Both the position numbers and the translations under genes were made by a program. Below are positions 12,066-23,338 of a DNA stretch of 64,000 nucleotides, piece by piece. This stretch comes from Ectobius pallidus. Taxonomy: Eukaryota; Arthropoda; Insecta; Blattodea; Ectobiidae. The stretch is taken from the NCBI GenBank assembly GCA_964059195.1, contig CAXKWD010000011.1, forward strand, positions 30,619,566-30,683,565, in the 5' to 3' direction. Below the pieces are notes generated by a model. The model searched no databases. It saw nothing but the letters and a program-made list of their open reading frames with translations, and was not told where the DNA came from. Position 1 is the first letter of the stretch, and each line of letters begins with the position of its first letter.

Positions 12066-12689
12066 AAAAAACATATTAAATCAATATAATATTTTTCAAA
12101 GTGAATTTTCAGGCCGCAAGGAAAAGCCTCGTGTGGCACCCGTTTTATAAGTCCTGATCTACATTACTGTGATGTGAGAGGGACTCTGTAGTTGTAGCCC
12201 TTGTAACAGAAAATATTGGAAAATCCACGAAATTATTGAAAACTCAGAGAATAGCAAAGGAAATGCAAAACACCTATCGTGAGAATATAGTAGCTAAATG
12301 CATAATAAGACGTTGCGGCTGTTATTGATTACACAAATATGGAAATGTGAGACAAACGCAATTACTTCTCAAGTTCTATCTGTGAGGATAGAATGGGAGC
12401 GTGCTCGGAATAATAATGCCATGGCAGAGGTTCAAACACTTCAGCCAAGTAAGCACGGATATAGAAAACGCTGCTACTTTCACAGCACACCGTCCCACAC
12501 GCTGCCAAACGCAATTTTATGCTCATTTTACTTCAAACGAAGCGTCTACAAATTTCATAATTGCATACAGTGGAGCCCTGAAAATCACACCATGCCCATC
12601 ATCATTATACACAACATCAAACATTCCATCATATCAGTATGTGTAGAAACTAAACGAAGCGGTCAACATACTACCTAAAATTACTTCCT

Positions 12690-12825
12690 GATAGTCCCCC
12701 AACTCTCCAAGGAAATAGCTCACCTTGGGAGAGTAAAACAGAGCCAGCCCTACCATGGTAAGAGGCCCTTGCCCTATAAGGGATTGTGACGGGCTTATTT
12801 ATTTATTTATTATTTATTAGTCCCC
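12690..12825 (-). repeat. Unclassified retroposon-like tail with (TAAA)n
   Basis: On the minus strand a TAAATAAATAAATAA tract is followed by GCCCGTCACAATCCCTTATA and a GGCAAGGGCCTCTTACCATG block. This resembles a repeat end with a short tandem tail, but no head was found. Confidence 0.35.
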
Positions 12826-13115
12826 CTAATTATGATTTTTTTCTGTATCATAGCAAGTTTTTCTTTCAAAATGCCAGGACATTTCTGTGGTTTTTTGTCT
12901 TCGGCGTATTACGGCATAAGCCATTTCAAACTAGGATTTGTTGATCCCATTAAGTAAATTAATATGGGTTCATGATGAATTCAGATCGATCTAAATAAAT
13001 AATTTTTTTTATTGTCATTAAACCATTTCGGTAATAGGCAAAATCAGGACTACATTCTAAACTTAACCTACTATATAGGCCTACAATTTAAGGTCTCTAT
13101 TCACATTGAACTATA

Positions 13116-13372
13116 TCTGTGGCTTGGTTCTAAAAGGGACAATGTCAATTTCCTGCAAAAATGAGATGTATGCATTATTCAGCTCGGCTAGTCTTTATCT
13201 TTCTTATACTAAAAGTGTCAATGTCTGTTGCTATTAATAGTCATAATACAGAAACCTTAGAGGCCAATGTCGGAAGTTCTCAGCAAAAAATGTTACTTCT
13301 ATAAAGGCTTCCAAGTCAGTTATCTCAAAAGCAAGTTTTATGATATTGACCCTTTTAGAACCAAGCCACAGA
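13116..13372. mobile_element. 257-base TA-flanked MITE
   Basis: The left end TCTGTGGCTTGGTTCTAAAA and the right end TTTTAGAACCAAGCCACAGA are perfect complements at the tips and extend to about 30 bases with mismatches. A TA dinucleotide flanks each side (13114-13115 and 13373-13374), as for Tc1/mariner-type insertions. No coding capacity. Confidence 0.78.
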
Positions 13373-15334
13373 TATTGCAGAATTATTCTGCACTCGAAGA
13401 TTTCAGAGACAAGTTAGAAAGGGTTGTTAACTAGGCTAGTATACACTTTGTCTTTAAATAGATTTAGTGGTATTTCAGTAAGTTCTGTTGGTAATTTGTT
13501 AAAGATTCTTAAGCCCAGCATTTCATAACTATTTGATGACTTATACAATGTATGAAATGGTACATTTATTTTAATGCTTTGTCTGGTGTTGTTGAATACG
13601 ACCCCATTCCAATATCGTCCCGGTTTCAGAGCCTTGAAAGTTGGGTGCGTCTAATGGTTCGAAGTACACAAAAAATTAAAATTATGGTAAATATTCCCGG
13701 AGTACCATAATTCAAGTGTTGTATAAGATAGCTAAATATTTTGGCACAGACTATACACCAGTTCACCTGTCACAATCGAAAAATGAGGGTAGCTGGAAGC
13801 CAGGTATAAAATATTAAAAGAATGGAATATAGAGTTCTTTTATACGAAAGGAGTTGTCTCCGCCAGGTGGTTTAAATGAAAGCAATAACTTGTTGTCCGG
13901 TTATACTTACAGTATGCTGAATTGAGGGTTAGAGGGAGTAGAAGTGTTTTCGTTAGGAATCAGCTAGTTGTTAAAATTTACCCGATGCCACCTGTACAGA
14001 AGAGATTTTCGTACAACACAGGTTTTAAGTTAAAAGTGATTTACACCGATTACATTGTACAAGGTTATAATTTGTTTATACAATGAAGTATACTATTCCC
14101 TTTAAAATTTTTCGTGCAGAATCAAATAAATTTATTTTCATGTAAATTTCAATAATAAAATCAAGGTGCGTCTGACGGTCCGGAGCGTCTTATAGTCCGT
14201 AAAATACTGTAAATGTTTTCTTCAGCTTATTAAAGTTAGATTTTAACAATGTCTTCTTTAATATTACAATTTCAAGTTCTTCCTTAATTTAAACCCAGTT
14301 TCCGCTTCTTGTAAACCCTTTACACCTAACTGAATGCTAAAAATCATTTCCTAGTAAGAAATGTATTCTTCCTTTAAAATATTTAACTCAATGCTTTCAC
14401 AATACTGTATCAACAAAGCATTCACAATCCCTGTTGCCTCTATCAAAAAGATTTATATTCATAACATTAGAAAGAATAGAACAAGATTAGATAATATATA
14501 ATACAGTGCACACCGCTTACTATAATCACGGATAATGTTATCAGTTGGGTAATATCATTTTTATGAAGTCCCGTAGAAAGTCGCTATTACACTTAAGCTT
14601 GTGATTGGAAGTCCTAAATATTCGTGATGTTTTACAATTATTGACTATTTTCAGACATGGGAAAATAAAAACCATTTTGGGTAAATGTCAAAACAAAAAT
14701 TTACTTGTTTTTCGTTTATTGATACGCCGTATGTCAGGTAATCTAAAGGTACCAGTAGGCCTATATATGAGTAATTATTGAATCAGTTTATTCCCGAAAA
14801 GTAAATGTTGCTAAATTATTGCTGAAAAGTACGAAAGACAGTTCCACAAAAAAATTAGTTTCAATGTCTTAAAATCTCTCAGACTTATGAATAGAACTGT
14901 TTAAAAATAGAAATTACGAGATATCTGCGGTACACCTAAAAAAAAGGCAAACCAATTTACGAAATTTTACTACAGTCTTTCCGATAGCAGTTCCGTGGTG
15001 TTATAACAAGATAAACTCCAGTTAAGATATCTGGAAGTTACGTATCGGAAGGATTTACAGGACGTAGTAGTACAGGCCCCAATATTATTTTAAATCCAGA
15101 AACAATCAAAAAAGCTAACGAGTTAAAACTTCGCATGATATTAATTCACTTTAAGTAGAACATAACCTATAAACGAAAAACAAAAAGATTTGTCACAAAG
15201 ATGTAAAATAAAGATAGAGCTTCCTCGTAACCGAGTTCTGTGAAATCGGATCCTGAGCAGATCAATATGAATATCGTAACAGCTTCTCTTCTGACATAAC
15301 GAGAATGTACAATAGACAAATACTGTGTACTCAC
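13373..15334. other. Intronic DNA with a mariner-MITE-like word, otherwise nothing recognised
   Basis: Around 14165-14212 the words GGTGCGTCTGACGGTCCGG and GTCTTATAGTCCGTAAAATA resemble ends of widespread mariner-type MITEs. A degenerate direct relative lies near 13645-13690. No matching inverted end was found, so no element was delimited. Confidence 0.35.
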
Positions 15335-15557
15335 CACCCAGACGAAGCTCCGCGGTAGCCTGGACACTTTCCCCTTCACTGGAAGCAATGCACTGGTACA
15401 TCCCCTGATCTTCTCTCTGTACTGAAGGGATCACCAGTCGGGCTCCTGGTGCAATGTGGTTAGCCTCATCTTCCCGAACCCCATGACCTCCATGGTTCAC
15501 GTCTTCAGAAGTATCTTCTCCTCTTATCACTCTTTGTCCGTCTTTTAACCAAATAAT
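15335..15557 (-). CDS. Dscam: Dscam-family exon, C-terminal part of Ig4
   Basis: An exon of 223 bases with acceptor TTTGTCAG above 15557 and donor GTGAGTAC below 15335. It begins IIWLKDGQRV (core Ig tryptophan and LKDG turn), carries an acidic His/Gly-rich insert (GEDTSEDVNHGGHG), then ARLVIPSVQREDQGMYQCIA with the second cysteine, and ends SVQATAELRLG. The MYQC, ESxxAxAELxLGG ending is closely like the end of Dscam Ig4 before the linker to Ig5. Phase is 0 in and 1 out, so a following exon starting with two codon-completing bases is required. No such exon was recognised between 1 and 15334. The acidic insert is longer than in the Dscam Ig4 sequences I recall. Confidence 0.87.
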
Positions 15558-16293
15558 CTGACAAATAAAAATAAGTGGCAATCAGTGGCAAGAACAAAAT
15601 AATTTCTTCTTTCTTGGTGTATGTACACCTTCGTGTACGAAAATTTTATTTTTAAATATTATGAGACTATACATATATCGTCCCTATAATAAACGAGCTT
15701 AGATATTTGCAGAAATATTATTTTCACATACCAAGCAAACGATATCTTATGGCCTTCAATAAAAATATTACTTCGAAACTCATTTACATATTTACGTAAC
15801 ACGGCAGATTGAGATGCTTTTGTGGGTGGCATTTCTCAAACATTTCTCAAAGTAAAAATTTCACAAAAAAAAAAAAAGTTTCGTTTAGTGTGGAGAGTAA
15901 TCTATACCCACAACCATGTGATGTTTTGTTTATAAATTTCCATGTCCACTAATAACCATGAAAACATCACTGCAAACGTACATAACTATGTATCAAAGGA
16001 ATGAGTAAAAATAAAATGTCACAATGATCACAATATTGTATTCTAGCCTCTTCGGACCCAAATTGTGGATGAACTCTGTTCCATATAACCGAAAAACTAT
16101 CGCCTAGTTCCTGCACTAACCTTACTTTCAGCTTCAAGCTTTGAAGGACATTTCACTACACACTGTTGGCACTGAACTAAAATTTGTCAGATGCGCCATA
16201 CGGTATGGCCCATGCAAAACGCGGCATCGAAAGAGGTTAGAACTACTGAGTAATTAATTACTAATTAGGAAGTTAAATAGCATTGAAACTCAC
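15558..16293 (-). other. Dscam intron between the two Ig4 exons
   Basis: A phase 0 intron of 736 bases on the minus strand, starting GTGAGTTTCA and ending TTTGTCAG. The sequence is AT-rich with one short adenine run near 15868-15880. I see no repeat or coding signal in it. Confidence 0.75.
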
Positions 16294-16576
16294 ATGAGAA
16301 GCTGTGGTGACGCACATGAACTCCGCGCGTGCTCCAGAATCCACCTGGAGGCTCGCGGGCACGACATGTGCACTGAGCTCAGGGAAGACCCTAACCCGCA
16401 CCTCCTGGCTGACAGAGCCCGCAGTGCTATTGGCTATGCATGTATACTGTCCAGAGTCCTCGGGCTGCACGTTTCGCAACAGAAGCGAACCTCCCAGCAG
16501 TGCCCAGCGCTCTCCTAGGCTCCCAAGTAGTGGTTCTGGCAGGGAGTTAACGTCGGTTGGAGTTTTGCGAAACCAC
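16294..16576 (-). CDS. Dscam: Dscam-family exon, Ig3 C-terminal half and start of Ig4
   Basis: An exon of 283 bases bounded by acceptor TTTGCAG above 16576 and donor GTGAGTTT below 16294. It opens with WFRKTPTDVNSLPE, continues through the Ig3 signature LLLRNVQPEDSGQYTCIANS (second cysteine, with the DSGxYxC motif), then the linker VFPELSAHVVPASLQVDSG, and ends in the Ig4 first-cysteine segment AEFMCVTTASH. The arrangement matches exon 7 of arthropod Dscam, which also spans the end of Ig3 and the start of Ig4. Phase is 2 in and 0 out, fitting both neighbours. The spacing from the Ig4 cysteine to the tryptophan in the next exon is a few residues shorter than I expect for Dscam. Confidence 0.87.
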
Positions 16577-17171
16577 CTGCAAATAACGTAAGAAATATAT
16601 AACATATTATATTCTGTGGATGAAAATTTGTTTTAGGCAATATAGAACCCCAGCATTTGGTAGTTTATCTTGTATACCATTATACATAGGAGTCAACAAT
16701 ATTTGAATCTGAAACCTTAGGGGAAAAAATTACAGCTGAACTTATGCGCGTGAAAGAAGATTTCCTAAAAAGGTACCAGTATTGTGTGGATGCAAGAGGA
16801 GAACATTTCCAACATATCTAATGATGAAGTAAGTGGTTATTTTCATTCTAATTTTAACTATAAATGTGAGAACTTACACCGATCGCGGCTTTTTTGCGTA
16901 GATATTTCACCCGATCGCTCGGGAGTTGGAGTTGTGCCCACCGCGACGCAGAAACCAGCGTCATTGGCCAACTCTTGCGTGGGACTCACTGTATATGTGT
17001 ATGTTGGTGTTAATTGCAACACTGCCACCGGGTTGTTGACCCACTTGCAGTATAACAAAATAAATATATAAATAACTATAGCCTACATTTAAAATCTAGT
17101 CAACTTGTCACAAGCAAGAATATGTTTGTTCCTCATGGGTTTATCATTTAAGTTTTACTTTTCAAACTCAC
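16577..17171 (-). other. Dscam intron inside Ig3, carrying a MITE half-copy
   Basis: A phase 2 intron of 595 bases on the minus strand, starting GTGAGTTT and ending TTTGCAG. Almost half of it is one arm of the palindromic TA-target element (16734-16991). The open frames here come from that element and are not exons. Confidence 0.75.
16734..16991 (+). mobile_element. Half-copy of palindromic TA element (family P)
   Basis: It matches the right arm of the full element at 45.1-45.4 kb: AGCTGAACTTATGCGCGTGA, GTGTGGATGCAAGAGGAGAA, GACGCAGAAACCAGCGTCAT, ending GGGACTCACTG followed by TA. The left arm is missing. It sits inside the 595-base Dscam intron, in which the apparent 95-codon open frame is just this element. 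Confidence 0.8.
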
Positions 17172-17292
17172 CAGAACCTGGGCGGTGGATAGCCTTGTGC
17201 AACACACGGCAGGACAATGTCTTCACCGCGGCGTCCTGTTGTTATCACAGGATTTTTCTCTGTGAGCTGAGGTGACACTGGACCCTTCGGTT
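17172..17292 (-). CDS. Dscam: Dscam-family exon, N-terminal half of Ig3
   Basis: An exon of 121 bases with acceptor TTGCTTACAG above 17292 and donor GTGAGTTT below 17172. It reads PKGPVSPQLTEKNPV, then a GRRGEDIVLPCVAQGYPPP segment, ending in RFW. The CxAQGYPxPxFxW pattern carries the first Ig cysteine and the core tryptophan, and is typical of the N-terminal half of Dscam Ig3. In hypervariable arthropod Dscam1 that half-domain is the alternatively spliced exon 6 (known of the family). Phase is 1 in and 2 out; the last two bases TG join the first G of the next exon to form the Trp codon. Only one exon of this type was recognised. It lies about 38.7 kb downstream of the Ig2 exon in the gene's direction. 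Confidence 0.87.
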
Positions 17293-17584
17293 CTGTAAGC
17301 AAGAAACGAGAACAAAGTCAGGCACATGTAGTCCAGGAAAGATAGCAAACAAATGCTCATTATTTGTGAAAATAAAAGTGACCACTTTAAGAGGAAAATA
17401 GTAGGAAATCATTGAAAACGTTTTGCAAAAAAATCTATATCATCATGGTGAAAAAATTGCAAAAAGGTGCGAAAAAGTGTTTATTTTATTTTAAGGTATC
17501 AAAAAGAAACATATGGGAAAACGAAAAATAGCAAAAGATAGAGCTTAAAAATATGAAGGAAATGCGTCCAAAACTGTAAAAACC

Positions 17585-17638
17585 GATTCGCAATTTTTTG
17601 CAAGAAAAATCGAATCGTAATTTTTTGCAAGAAAAATC
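17585..17638. repeat. 27-base tandem duplication
   Basis: Two units (17585-17611 and 17612-17638) share AATTTTTTGCAAGAAAAATC and differ at only two positions near their starts. Confidence 0.85.
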
Positions 17639-18314
17639 GAAAAGCTCTAAAAATCGTGATTTTTCAACATTTTATTACTCGACTTGTATGTTTCATAGAG
17701 AGGTATATTACGCTGAAATTGTAGCTACCTGTGACACCTACCAGTGGTAAAAATTATATAAAAAATATTTTCAACTTTTTTTAGAAAATCGGTGAAATGT
17801 GAAAACAAATGTTCTGCTAAAGCGGCTTTAGGCCTATTGGAGTCATGAACATTCGAAATTTCGTTTTATGATAAAATTATTTTATTGAATAATTGTGTTA
17901 AAACATTTTATTAATACAAGAATTAATATTTGTCACAAAAGGAAAATTATAAATACAATTTTTTAAATAATAAGATACGGGAAACTATAGAATAAGGTTA
18001 CGCAGTAAAAAGTTGTTATAAATATATAAATATTGACTATCTTATAACCATGGGCTATGTTTATTAAGTTAATGACATAAATAACATATTTGTCAATCAA
18101 CTTCAAGTAATGAGAGAAAAAGTTGAAAACTTAAAATTGGAATTTGTTACAAATTTATACATATGGTATTTTTAATTTAGCATCATGTTTCTGGTGGTAT
18201 TATAACACAGAGCTTGTTTCACCCGCTAACAGTAATGGATATCATGAGTCTAGTCTAGTCTGCCGAAGAGAGAGGACGTCGTCTCGAGCTCCGCTTGAAT
18301 TACATCTAGTAAAT

Positions 18315-19283
18315 ATGACGGGGCAAACGGCTACCTCTTGTAAACGTTGCCGAAAGCGAGTTGTGAATGGCGTAAAGTGTAGCATCTGTGAAAATGTTTT
18401 ACACATAAATTGTGCTAAATTATCTCCTAATATTGAGTTCATCGATGAAAATACGGTGAAGTGTTGTATAAATGAAAGTGAATGTGTAAGTCATGAAGAT
18501 ACAGGACTATGCGAAGCTCTACTGGAATATGCAGACAGCAACAACAAAATAGACATCAAATTAATTAAATATGTTTTGAATCAGAAAGAACTGATTATTA
18601 ATGAACTAAGGGAAAGAGTGTCCATTTTAACCAAGCATGTTGAACTTTTAAGCAAACACTCTCAAGACAACTCTCAAAAAGCTAAAGGTAACCTTACTAT
18701 AACTCGACCTAACCAAAACACTTCCGTGAAATACTATTCAAATCAAATCTCCATTGCTAACTGGCAAGACAAAACGTCAGTTTCTGGTGGTCTCAATAAT
18801 ATCTGTCCTGGGAATACAGAAATAGAGAAAGCATCGGTTGGAAATGATGATTTGGCCTCAACTTCAGTTAATAATCCCTCTGATGTTCACCAACATAGGA
18901 CTACTTTCGTAGAGGATCGTCTACCTGAGAAATGGTCTACCGTAGTGAAACGAACCAGACAAGAGAAACAAATAATTGTGGGAGGTAAAAGTGTTAATAA
19001 GGACAGTTGTTTAAAGTCAGTTCAAAAGAAAACGCATCTTTTTGTATCTAGACTGGACCCATCTACCACTGAAGAAGCATTGGGGAACTATGTGAAAAAT
19101 ATTTTTCCAGAAGCAGCATGTGAAAAACTTAACTCTAAATATCCAGAGTCATATGCCTCTTTTAAAATAACATTAAATTTCGAGAATTTGGAGAAATCTC
19201 TAGACGCGAGTGTTTGGCCTACTGGTGTTCTAGTTACAAGATATTTTTTAAAGAAACGAGCCCCGGAAACCAATGTTATGTAA
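18315..19283 (+). CDS. LINE 1 ORF1, PHD-like zinc-finger protein
   Basis: The frame encodes 322 residues from ATG at 18315 (MTGQTATSC); the frame is open further upstream but this ATG aligns with the start of the second LINE's ORF1 (MTG). Residues about 9-33 form C-x2-C-x9-C-x2-C-x4-H-x2-C, followed by a CC pair near residue 53, a PHD-like pattern. A leucine/charged stretch (about residues 85-120) could be a coiled coil. The C-terminal part (FVSRLDPSTTEEAL onward, ending near the W-P motif and VTRYF) is shared with the second LINE and may be an RRM-like fold. Such proteins bind the element's RNA. The frame is intact and overlaps the start of ORF2. Confidence 0.75.
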   Translation: MTGQTATSCKRCRKRVVNGVKCSICENVLHINCAKLSPNIEFIDENTVKCCINESECVSHEDTGLCEALLEYADSNNKIDIKLIKYVLNQKELIINELRERVSILTKHVELLSKHSQDNSQKAKGNLTITRPNQNTSVKYYSNQISIANWQDKTSVSGGLNNICPGNTEIEKASVGNDDLASTSVNNPSDVHQHRTTFVEDRLPEKWSTVVKRTRQEKQIIVGGKSVNKDSCLKSVQKKTHLFVSRLDPSTTEEALGNYVKNIFPEAACEKLNSKYPESYASFKITLNFENLEKSLDASVWPTGVLVTRYFLKKRAPETNVM

Positions 19284-19285
19284 AT

Positions 19286-22184
19286 TCGGTGCCCACAGAT
19301 ATCTGTCTACTCAATGGAACTTCTTCACAAAATATCTCATTAACTAGTGTGAATGTTCAGTCACTGACAAATAAGATCTCGAATCTAGAACTCTTTACAA
19401 GCAACTTTAATCCTGATGTGATTTGTATAACCGAACATCACTGTACTGTTGACTCTATATTCTCAATGCATTTAGAAAACTATGTTTTGAGCTCATAGAC
19501 AAATTCATAAATGTGGTGGCTGTCTCATATTTGTAAAACAATCTGAGACATTACAATTTTCTGAAATCGACTGTGCCAAATTTACAAGTGAACTGAATTA
19601 CGAGTGCTGTGCCATAAAACTCTTTACTGACAACTATGAGTGTTGTATTCTGAATGTTTACAGACCCAGTGGAGGAGACTTTGAAACGTTTTTTATTAAT
19701 TTTTATGATACATTAGAATATATACTAAAGATATTTAAAGTCATTTATATCTGTGGCGACCTTAATATAAATCTTCTAGCCTCAAACATAAATAAATGGC
19801 AACTAGACGATATTATTCAGTGTTTTGGATTGCATTATACTTCTTACGAATCTACTCGCTTTAACTGCAATGTAAACGGTAAGATGACGTCAACAAAAAT
19901 ATACTATTTAATAACAAATGATGATACCTGTGGGAAGTCTAGAGTCATTGAACCCAACTTAGATCACTTGGCTTTATGTTATGACATAAAAATTAATACC
20001 GATAGACCGAATGATAATGTTAATAATGAAGCTCCTAACTGTAGAAGGAAAATAACAGAATCTGGATTGAACACTTTGTTATTACTCTTCAGTACAATTA
20101 ACTTTGTTTGGTTATATCAATGTACAGCTGACGTTGATACCATGTTTAATGGTTTTATTAATACCATCTTATGGGCAATGGATATATGCTTTTGTTCAAC
20201 TCCTGAATTTCGTAATTGTACAAGCCAGTTCAAAAATTGGATAACGAATGACCTAATTGAAAAAGGAAATGAGCTAAGAGCTTTATTTACGGCAGTAAGG
20301 AGTTCGAACAATAATGCGAATCTATTCCAACTATACAGAGAGAAAAAGAAAGACTACAAGAAATGTATAAATACCCAAAGACGTAATCACTATTCTCAAT
20401 TGATTAGCAGTTCTAGTAATAAACAAAAACAAATATGGGATATTGTTAACTCCAAATTAGGCAGGACGAAAAAAGCTACAAAAATCAATCTTCACCATAA
20501 TGGACAAATCGTATCTGACTGTCATGAGGTGGCAAATATTTTTGCTACTCATTTTTCAACTGAACCGCATAACACAATTCAAAACTGCTTTGGAAGGAAT
20601 GTTTCTTTAAATTGTACTACGTCCCTCACTAGATGTAATAGTTTCTTTTACGACGAGGTAGATTCATACGAAGTAATTAACAATATTCAGGGATTAAAGG
20701 AAACTACTAGCCCTGGCTCAGATTCTATTTCTGCCAAGATATTGAAAAAGATTGTAGATTATATAGCTGCTCCATTGAGTTTCATAATAAATCAGTGTGT
20801 GCACTCTGGTATTTTCCCCTGTTCTCTCAAAACGGCACTAATTATTCCAGTCCACAAAAAAAGTGAGAAGACTAGCCCTAACAATTACAGGCCTATTTAT
20901 ATTTTAAATACTTTATCAAAAGTTTTTGAAAAATTGATGTATAAGAGAATTATGAATTATTTGATCAAATTTAATATTTTAAATGGAGCTCAACATGGCT
21001 TCACTAAAGATAGATCTACTGAAACAGCATTGTATTATTTTAATAACTGTATTTACAAATTACTTGACATAGGAAATCATGTTGCTGGATTGTTCTTTGA
21101 CCTTACCAAAGCGTTCGACACGTTAGACATTCAATTTGCCTGTTCAAAACTTGAAGCACTAGGTTTTAGAGGAATGTATTTAAAATTTTTAGCTTCATAT
21201 TTAACTAGACGTAGCATGCGTGTCAAAGTTTTTAATAGTCTTTCTAATAATTTTGAGATTAATATGGGTGTTCCTCAGGGTTCTATCTTGGGACCACTTA
21301 TTTTTCTTTTATATATTAATGACTTGCCAAACTTTATCAATGGCGGAGAAGTTTTATTATATGCAGATGATACTGCTATTGTGACAACAGCCAGAAATAC
21401 TGAAGACCTTGTTAATAAATTGGAATTAGTGTCTACACAATTTAAAACATGGTGCGATATAAACAAACTTGTTTTAAATGTTGAAAAAACTGTATGTGTC
21501 AAGTTTAGCAATAGATTAATCGACCATAATGAGATTTATTTTAATTTTAACAATACTGTTATTCATTCAGAGCCCACCGTCAAATTCTTAGGTGTCTATC
21601 TCGATAGCCTACTTAATTGGAATAAGGAAATACAGTATTTGGCCAAGAAGTTGAATGCTGCTGGCTTTGCAATTTTACAGTTAAGGTATATCTTAAATAA
21701 GAACATTTTAATTTCTATTTATTATTCCTTGGTATATCCATATTTATTGTATGGAGTTTTTCTCTGGGGCAATTCTGGTAACTGTGGAAGACTATTCGTT
21801 GCTCAAAAAAGAGTTATACGACTAATCTTTGGGCTTCAAGGACAAGACTCATGTAAACAGTTTTTTAAGGATAATTACCTACTTACTCTTCCATGTATAT
21901 ACATTTTAAAATGTCTCGATTTGTACAAAAAGAATGAAAATGATTTCCGTAAGCATCAGCAGGTTCACACCCATAACACACGCTTCGCCTATTTATACTT
22001 GACGGATCGCCATAGATTAAAAAAGTATGAGAAATCCCCCTGCCATGTTGGAATGAAACTTTTTAATAAATTGCCTAAACAAATGCAAGATCTGCCATCG
22101 CCTGGTTTTAAAATATCAGTGAAGAAATTATTACTTAACAAATGTTACTACTCTGTGAGCGAATTTTACAATGATAAACTTTAA
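19286..22184 (+). pseudogene. LINE 1 ORF2, endonuclease plus reverse transcriptase, one frameshift
   Basis: The endonuclease begins SVNVQSLTNKISNLE and VICITEHH in one frame (to a stop at 19498), then continues in another frame from about 19500 (KCGGCLIFVKQS, ILNVYRPSG, YICGDLNINL). The frame stays open to 22184. RT motifs include FFDLTKAFDTLD (around 21090-21125), GVPQGSILGPL and YADD (21360-21371). The C-terminal region ends with the LINE-typical FNKLPKQMQDLP. A single small indel near 19490-19500 separates the two parts. Otherwise the protein appears complete, at roughly 900 residues or more counting both parts. Confidence 0.85.
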
Positions 22185-22350
22185 GCTGTTTGATCACTGT
22201 GTACGGTGTACGATTTCTTAGATTTTAGCACTAAATCTTTTGGCTTTTATAATTATGTCAGTGTTTTATTTTCTATCTTAATTTGTAAATACTGTAAATA
22301 TATGTTTGACGTGTCAATCTGTTATTATGTAACGGCAATCTGACAAATAA

Positions 22351-22380
22351 ATCTGAATCTGAATCTGAATCTGAATCTGA
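22351..22380. repeat. (ATCTGA)5 tail of LINE 1
   Basis: Five perfect hexamers end the element, preceded by AATAA. Short tandem 3' tails instead of poly(A) are typical of CR1-like elements. Confidence 0.9.
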
Positions 22381-22663
22381 CTGCTGGTGTTGAATTACGA
22401 TTATCTAAAACCCCGGTAGCCTCATTTAAATAATTTATCTATCTATTTCTACTCATGACGAAAGTCTGATATACACTTTTCGTACAGATTTCCTTATTAC
22501 ACTAAACATAAGGATATATACACTATATAAGAAAACTACTTTTGATAAGGTTTGCTGCACCTACTGGCTCATCAACATTCTCCCTGCTCTACGTCTCCAC
22601 TGTGAGGGAAGGACTAATCAATGGACCACTTACATTCAGTAAGGACATGGATGTACGCACCGA

Positions 22664-23338
22664 TGCTGAAAAATAGGTGAAGTTCATTTTTTTTTCTCAG
22701 CAATGAATTGTTCTGTAGCCTTGTAATCTGGCATGCTCTATACTGACTAGCTTTACAATAATTGCATTCTATTTTCAGATTTAATTTAACTATTACAGTT
22801 ATGGGTAATTATCATTACAAAATAACAGGCACATTTTGTGCAATGAAGTGCCGTTTCCTTCATAACTCAAACATTTATTAACATATTGCAGTGAAATTTT
22901 GAATGGAAGTATATTTGATAGTAGCGAACAACACTGTCTAGAATCATTGATGTAACTTTAATAGTTTATTTATTTTTTAATCTGATGTAAAAATTTGTAA
23001 AAAAATTTACAAGTGATGAATTAGTTTTTAAAAATATTTATACTTCAGATAATCAAAATATTCTAGATTATGTTATTCATATGATATTTACAAAATGACA
23101 GAAAAAATCACTAAGAAATATTGGTATTTATGAAAATTATCAGGGAAACGGTACTTCAGTGCACAAAATTTGGCTGCCATTTTGTGATGATAATTACCCT
23201 TAACTGTAGTAGTTAAATTAATTATGAAAATAATATGCAATTGTAGAAGTAGTCAATATAGAGCATGCCAGATTTCAAGGCTACAGAACTATTCGTTGCT
23301 GAGAAAAAATAATAATGAACTTCACCTATTTTTCAGCA
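22664..23338. mobile_element. Foldback element with arms of about 230 bases
   Basis: The left end TGCTGAAAAATAGGTGAAGT and the right end CTTCACCTATTTTTCAGCA are complementary. Complementarity extends through AGCAATGAAT, CTGGCATGCTCTAT, GGGTAATTATCAT and AGTGCCGTTTCC on the left and their complements on the right. Arms span about 22664-22890 and 23125-23338. The central 230 bases are AT-rich. No transposase or clear target duplication was seen. Confidence 0.78.

Larger units (their letters stand above)
1..15334 (-). other. Partial Dscam intron after the Ig4 exon, at least 15.3 kb
   Basis: The donor at 15334 opens an intron whose acceptor was not found in the window, so the next exon (Ig5) probably lies beyond position 1. 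The stretch holds SINEs, hAT-like elements and inverted repeats listed separately. Small exons are easily missed by eye, so an exon inside this stretch is not fully excluded. Confidence 0.6.
18190..22380 (+). mobile_element. CR1/Jockey-type non-LTR retrotransposon, near full length
   Basis: In order it holds a 5' leader, ORF1 with a PHD-like zinc motif (18315-19283), an overlapping endonuclease and reverse transcriptase ORF2 (to 22184), a 3' untranslated stretch, and an (ATCTGA)n tail. The 5' limit is approximate. The PHD-type ORF1, apurinic-type endonuclease and short-repeat tail fit the CR1/L2-like part of the Jockey superfamily; the exact clade was not resolved. It lies antisense to the Dscam gene within its giant intron. 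One frameshift in ORF2 indicates it is not currently autonomous. Confidence 0.88.

Noticed and set aside
14165..14212. Mariner-type MITE end (GTCTTATAGTCCG words)
   Set aside because: Only one end is recognisable and the relative near 13.65 kb is in the same orientation, so no element can be delimited.
16784..17071. 95-codon plus-strand frame starting MWMQEENISN, also seen at 31.1 and 45.2 kb
   Set aside because: The recurring peptide is the translation of the palindromic TA element arm, which also extends in the other frames and has no coding bias.
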